A stretch of 18,794 nt of DNA, taken from CAIOSQ01 sp044359885. Its GTDB lineage: Bacteria; Pseudomonadota; Alphaproteobacteria; CACIAM-22H2. Below the pieces are notes generated by a model. That model ran no database searches. It saw nothing but the letters and a program-made list of their open reading frames with translations, and was not told the origin of the DNA. Each line of letters starts with the position of its first letter. Position 1 is the first letter of the stretch. The position numbers were made by a program, and so were the translations under genes. The stretch covers positions 1 to 18,794 of the forward strand of contig JBIKLI010000038.1 in the NCBI GenBank assembly GCA_044359885.1, given 5' to 3'. This document shows, in pieces, positions 15,666 to 18,794 of this stretch.

Positions 15666-17066
15666 ATGACGCCGCTTCCCGTCACCTGCTTCGCCGGCGC
15701 CACGGTCGCGGTCCTCGGGCTGGGGAAGTCCGGGATCGTCGCCGCCGAGGCGCTGCGCGCCGGCGGCGCGCGGGTGGCCGCCTGGGACGACGGCGACGCC
15801 GCGCGGACGGCCGCGGCGGCGCGCGGCTTCGATCTGGTGGAACCGGGTGCGGTCGACTGGCGCGCCTGCCGGGCGCTGGTCATCAGCCCGGGGATCCCGC
15901 ATCTGCATCCGGCCCCGCATCCGGCCGCTTCCGCCGCGCGCGCGCACGGCGTCGAGATCGTCGGCGACATCGAACTGCTGCGCCGCAGCGCCCGGCCGGC
16001 GCGCTGGATCGGCATCACCGGCACCAACGGCAAGTCGACGACGACGGCGCTGACCGGCCACGTGCTGGCCGCCTGCGGCATCGACGTCCGCGTCGGCGGC
16101 AACATCGGAATTCCGGCCCTGGCGCTCGCGCCGCCCGGTCCGCGCGGCGCCTATGTCCTCGAGATGTCCAGCTACCAGCTGGAGATCACGCCGTCGGCCG
16201 TGTTCGACGTGGCGGTGCTGCTCAACGTCTCGCCGGACCATCTCGACCGCCATGGCGGCATGGACGGCTATGTCGCGGCCAAGCGCATGATCTTCCGCGG
16301 CCAGGGCACCGGCACCACCGCGATCGTCGGCGTCGACGATGCGGTCTGCGCCGGCATCCGGGCGGAGCTCGCGGCTGCCGGCGGCCGTCGCACGCTCGCG
16401 ATCTCCGCCGCGACGAACGACGGCGTCGACGTCGGCGCGGCCGGCGGCATCCTGGTCGACGCGATCGACGGCCCGCCGCGCGACGTCGCCGACCTGCGCA
16501 AGATCGCGACGCTGCCGGGGCGGCACAACTGGCAGAACGCGGCCGCGGCCTATGCCGCCTGTCGCGCGATGGGGGCGCCGGCATCGGGGATCGCGGACGC
16601 GCTGGCCGGCTATGGCGGCCTGCCGCATCGCCAGGAGCGCGTGGGCGAGATCGGCGGCGTCGCCTTCGTCAACGACAGCAAGGCCACGAACGCGGACGCC
16701 GCCGCGCGGGCGCTGGGCTGCTACGACGCGATCTGGTGGATCGCGGGCGGCCTCGCCAAGGCCGGCGGCATCGAGCCGCTGGCGCCATATTTTCCGCGGG
16801 TCCGCCGGGCCTACCTGATCGGCGACGCCGCGCCGGGTTTCGCCGCCACGCTCGCCCGGGAAGGCGTCCCGCATGCGGTCTGCGGCACGCTCGAGGCCGC
16901 GGTGGACGCGGCGGCCGCGGATGCCGCGCGCGCCGGGGACCCCCGGCGCGTCGTGCTGCTTTCGCCTGCCTGCGCCTCCTTCGACCAGTTCGCAAATTTC
17001 GAGGCCCGCGGCGAGCGGTTCAGGGAACTCGTGGCCGCCCGGGCGCGGACCGGAGGCCGGCCGTGA
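15666..17066 (+). CDS. murD: UDP-MurNAc-L-alanine:D-glutamate ligase MurD
   Basis: MurD adds D-glutamate to UDP-MurNAc-L-Ala, using ATP, in the cytoplasm. The 466-residue product opens with a Rossmann-like UDP-binding domain (VAVLGLGKSGIVAAEAL at 14-30, then SPGIP at 74-78), followed by P-loop GTNGKSTTT at 119-127, EMSSYQLE, NVSPDHLDRH, LPHRQERVG and NDSKATNADAA, all typical of MurD. Catalytic order in the pathway is MurC, D, E, F; murC is not in the window and would normally lie downstream of murG. The stop overlaps the ftsW start as GTGA. Confidence 0.97.
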   Translation: MTPLPVTCFAGATVAVLGLGKSGIVAAEALRAGGARVAAWDDGDAARTAAAARGFDLVEPGAVDWRACRALVISPGIPHLHPAPHPAASAARAHGVEIVGDIELLRRSARPARWIGITGTNGKSTTTALTGHVLAACGIDVRVGGNIGIPALALAPPGPRGAYVLEMSSYQLEITPSAVFDVAVLLNVSPDHLDRHGGMDGYVAAKRMIFRGQGTGTTAIVGVDDAVCAGIRAELAAAGGRRTLAISAATNDGVDVGAAGGILVDAIDGPPRDVADLRKIATLPGRHNWQNAAAAYAACRAMGAPASGIADALAGYGGLPHRQERVGEIGGVAFVNDSKATNADAAARALGCYDAIWWIAGGLAKAGGIEPLAPYFPRVRRAYLIGDAAPGFAATLAREGVPHAVCGTLEAAVDAAAADAARAGDPRRVVLLSPACASFDQFANFEARGERFRELVAARARTGGRP

Positions 17067-18190
17067 CCGCGGGCTTCGCGCGCCCCGACAATTCGCTGGT
17101 CGCCACCTGGTGGCGAACCGTCGACCGCTGGACGCTGATGGCGCTGATGACGCTGATCGGGATCGGCGCCATCATGGCGATGGCCGCGACGCCGCCGGTC
17201 GCCGAGAAGCTCGGTCTCGACACGTTCCATTTCGTGCGCCGGCACTTCACGCTGCTGCCGGTCGCGGTGGCGATCATGATCGGCGCCTCGCTGCTGGATC
17301 TTTCCGGGGTCCGGCGGGTGGCGATGGCGGTGCTGCTGCTCTCGATCGCCCTGCTCGCGGCCACCTTCGTGCTGGGAACGGAGATCAAGGGCGCGCGGCG
17401 CTGGATCAGCCTGCCCGGCTTCTCGCTGCAGCCGTCGGAATTCGTGAAACCGAGCTTCGCCGTGATCTGCGCCTGGCTGTTCGCCCTTCAGCGGCGCCGG
17501 TCCGGCGTCCCCGGAGACATGATCGCGGGCGCGCTCTACCTGCTCGTCGCCGGCCTGCTGCTGCTGCAGCCGGACGTCGGCATGGCGCTGGTGGTGACGA
17601 CCATCTGGGCGGCGCAGATCTTCCTGGCCGGCCTGCGGATGATCTGGGGCCTGGCGCTGATCGGCGCCGCCGGCATGCTCGCCGTGGCGGCCTATTCCGT
17701 GTTCCCGCACGTCCAGAGCCGGATCAAGCGGTTCCTCGATCCGCAATCGGGGGACACCTATCAGGTCACGCGATCGCTGGAGGCCTTCACCAATGGCGGC
17801 CTCTCCGGACGCGGCCCCGGCGAAGGCACGGTGAAGACGCATCTTCCCGACGCGCATTCCGACTTCGTCTTCGCCGTCGCCGGCGAAGAGTTCGGCCTGA
17901 TCGCCTGCATCTTCATCGCCGTCCTGTTCGGCTTCGTGGTCCTGCGCGGCTTCGCGCGGCTGCTGAGCGAGAACAATCTCTTCGCGCTGCTCGCGACCTC
18001 CGGCCTGCTGACCCAGTTCGGCCTGCAGGCGCTGATCAACATGGGATCGACGCTGCACATCCTGCCGACCAAGGGGATGACGCTGCCGTTCATCTCCTAT
18101 GGCGGCTCGTCGCTGCTGGCGATGGCGCTGGGCATGGGCTTCATGCTGGCGCTGACGCGCAAGCGCTACGGCCCGGGCGAGTACTCGTGA
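17063..18190 (+). CDS. ftsW: Septal peptidoglycan glycosyltransferase FtsW
   Basis: FtsW is the SEDS-family polymerase that makes septal glycan strands from lipid II with FtsI as its partner. The 375-residue product has about ten membrane segments and the SEDS signatures: KGARRWISLPGFSLQPSE at 109-126, LLQPDVGMA at 167-175, LPDAHSDFVFAVAGEE at 261-276 with D267 at the catalytic aspartate position, and PTKGMTLPFISYGGSS near the C-terminus. GTG 17063 is chosen because it overlaps the murD stop by 4 bases and leaves a typical short cytoplasmic N-terminus; upstream sequence in this frame lies inside murD. The stop overlaps the murG start. Confidence 0.97.
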   Translation: MTAGFARPDNSLVATWWRTVDRWTLMALMTLIGIGAIMAMAATPPVAEKLGLDTFHFVRRHFTLLPVAVAIMIGASLLDLSGVRRVAMAVLLLSIALLAATFVLGTEIKGARRWISLPGFSLQPSEFVKPSFAVICAWLFALQRRRSGVPGDMIAGALYLLVAGLLLLQPDVGMALVVTTIWAAQIFLAGLRMIWGLALIGAAGMLAVAAYSVFPHVQSRIKRFLDPQSGDTYQVTRSLEAFTNGGLSGRGPGEGTVKTHLPDAHSDFVFAVAGEEFGLIACIFIAVLFGFVVLRGFARLLSENNLFALLATSGLLTQFGLQALINMGSTLHILPTKGMTLPFISYGGSSLLAMALGMGFMLALTRKRYGPGEYS

Positions 18191-18794
18191 GCGCGCCCCT
18201 CGTCCTTCTCGCCGCCGGCGGCACCGGCGGCCATCTCTTCCCGGCCGAAGCGCTTGCCGCGGCGCTGCGCGCGCGCGGCGTGCGCGCGGCCCTGGTCACC
18301 GACCGGCCGCACGCGGCAGGCGGCGGCGGCGCGACCGAGAGCCACGCGCTCGGACTGCGCCGCATGGGTGCGGGCAAGCTCTCGCGCGCGCTCGGCCTCG
18401 CCGCCGTCGCGGCCGCGATCCCCCGCGCGCGCCGCCTCGTTGCACGGCTTGCGCCCGCGGCCATCGTCGGTTTCGGCGGCTATCCTTCCGTACCGACCGT
18501 GCTCGCGGCGGCCTGGTCGCGCGTGCCGGCGATGCTGCACGAGCAGAACGCCGTCCTCGGACGCGCCAACCGGCTCCTTGCGCGTTTCGCCGCCGGCATC
18601 GCCACGTCCTTCGCCGACGTCGCGCGCCTGCCGGCCGGCAAGCCGGCCTGGCTGGTCGGCAATCCTGTCCGCCCGGCCATCCGCGTCCTGCGCGACGTCC
18701 CCTACCTGACCGAGGATCGCGACGGCCGCTTCGCGGTGCTCGTCACCGGCGGCAGCCAGGGCGCGCGAAGCTTCTCGGACGTCGTTCCCGCCGC
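18187..18794 (+). CDS. murG: Lipid II synthase MurG, partial
   Basis: MurG adds GlcNAc to lipid I on the inner face of the membrane, forming lipid II. The visible 202 residues, cut by the right edge, cover the N-terminal domain and the start of the second. They show the glycine-rich loop AAGGTGGHLFPAEALA at 9-24, GFGGYPSVPT, the HEQNAVLGRANR segment, and VTGGSQGARSF near the edge, all standard for MurG. A full protein is about 360 residues. The start GTG 18187 overlaps the ftsW stop by 4 bases. Synteny predicts murC, murB, ddl and ftsQ beyond the edge. Confidence 0.96.
   Translation, partial: MSAPLVLLAAGGTGGHLFPAEALAAALRARGVRAALVTDRPHAAGGGGATESHALGLRRMGAGKLSRALGLAAVAAAIPRARRLVARLAPAAIVGFGGYPSVPTVLAAAWSRVPAMLHEQNAVLGRANRLLARFAAGIATSFADVARLPAGKPAWLVGNPVRPAIRVLRDVPYLTEDRDGRFAVLVTGGSQGARSFSDVVPA

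Noticed and set aside
14174..16105. A 643-codon minus-strand open frame across murF, mraY and murD
   Set aside because: Same shadow effect; no domain recognisable, and it opposes genes of certain identity.

Overview
The window is GC-rich DNA (by eye around 70% G+C) from an alphaproteobacterium. Three things point there: a division and cell-wall (dcw) cluster in the order mraZ-rsmH-ftsL-ftsI-murE-murF-mraY-murD-ftsW-murG, whose FtsL carries an alphaproteobacterial-style EW(x)n-LQELA-RHLDLQP segment; a type A RNase P RNA just upstream of mraZ; and a GAAC-N7-GAAC LexA-type box, the direct-repeat SOS box of this class. I cannot name genus or species. The strong G/C bias at third codon positions produces very long false ORFs on opposite strands; these are left out.

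Left third (about 1-6645), all on the minus strand. A five-gene operon is read from 6645 down to 1849: a divergent adenosine-deaminase-family amidohydrolase, a periplasmic binding protein, two inner-membrane permeases and an ABC ATPase. The transporter is of the polyamine/opine/phosphonate-like (Pot-like) type. Most junctions overlap by 4-8 bases. After a 235-base gap with its own promoter-like -10 and a palindrome comes a TRAP transporter gene in which the small (DctQ) and large (DctM) membrane subunits are fused; it runs off the left edge. Together these look like a peripheral uptake module for one or two organic solutes, with the deaminase acting on an imported amino compound. The substrates are not determined.

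Middle (6646-8163). A short divergent intergenic region separates the uptake operon from a plus-strand gene for a soluble TerB + J-domain (DjlA-like) co-chaperone. The stop codon of that gene lies inside the -35 of an apparent rnpB promoter, followed by a complete RNase P RNA (about 401 nt) with all conserved regions and a perfect 11-bp P1 helix. The 271 bases between rnpB and mraZ are less GC-rich and densely packed with apparent control sites: a LexA-type direct repeat over a promoter-like pair of hexamers, an adjacent inverted repeat, then a 10-bp-periodic array of five TCCC(A/T/G) boxes (reverse complement TGGGA-N5), the recognised form of MraZ operators.

Right part (8164-18794), plus strand. 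The dcw genes are nearly contiguous, with 1-4 base overlaps or gaps of at most 11 bases, implying one long, translationally coupled transcript. MraZ would autoregulate; RsmH methylates 16S rRNA; MurE, MurF and MurD build the UDP-MurNAc-peptide; MraY and MurG build lipid I and II; FtsL, FtsI and FtsW build septal peptidoglycan. murG is cut by the right edge. The coding genes here are conventional. The most interesting part is the apparent joining of SOS (LexA) and MraZ control upstream of the cluster.
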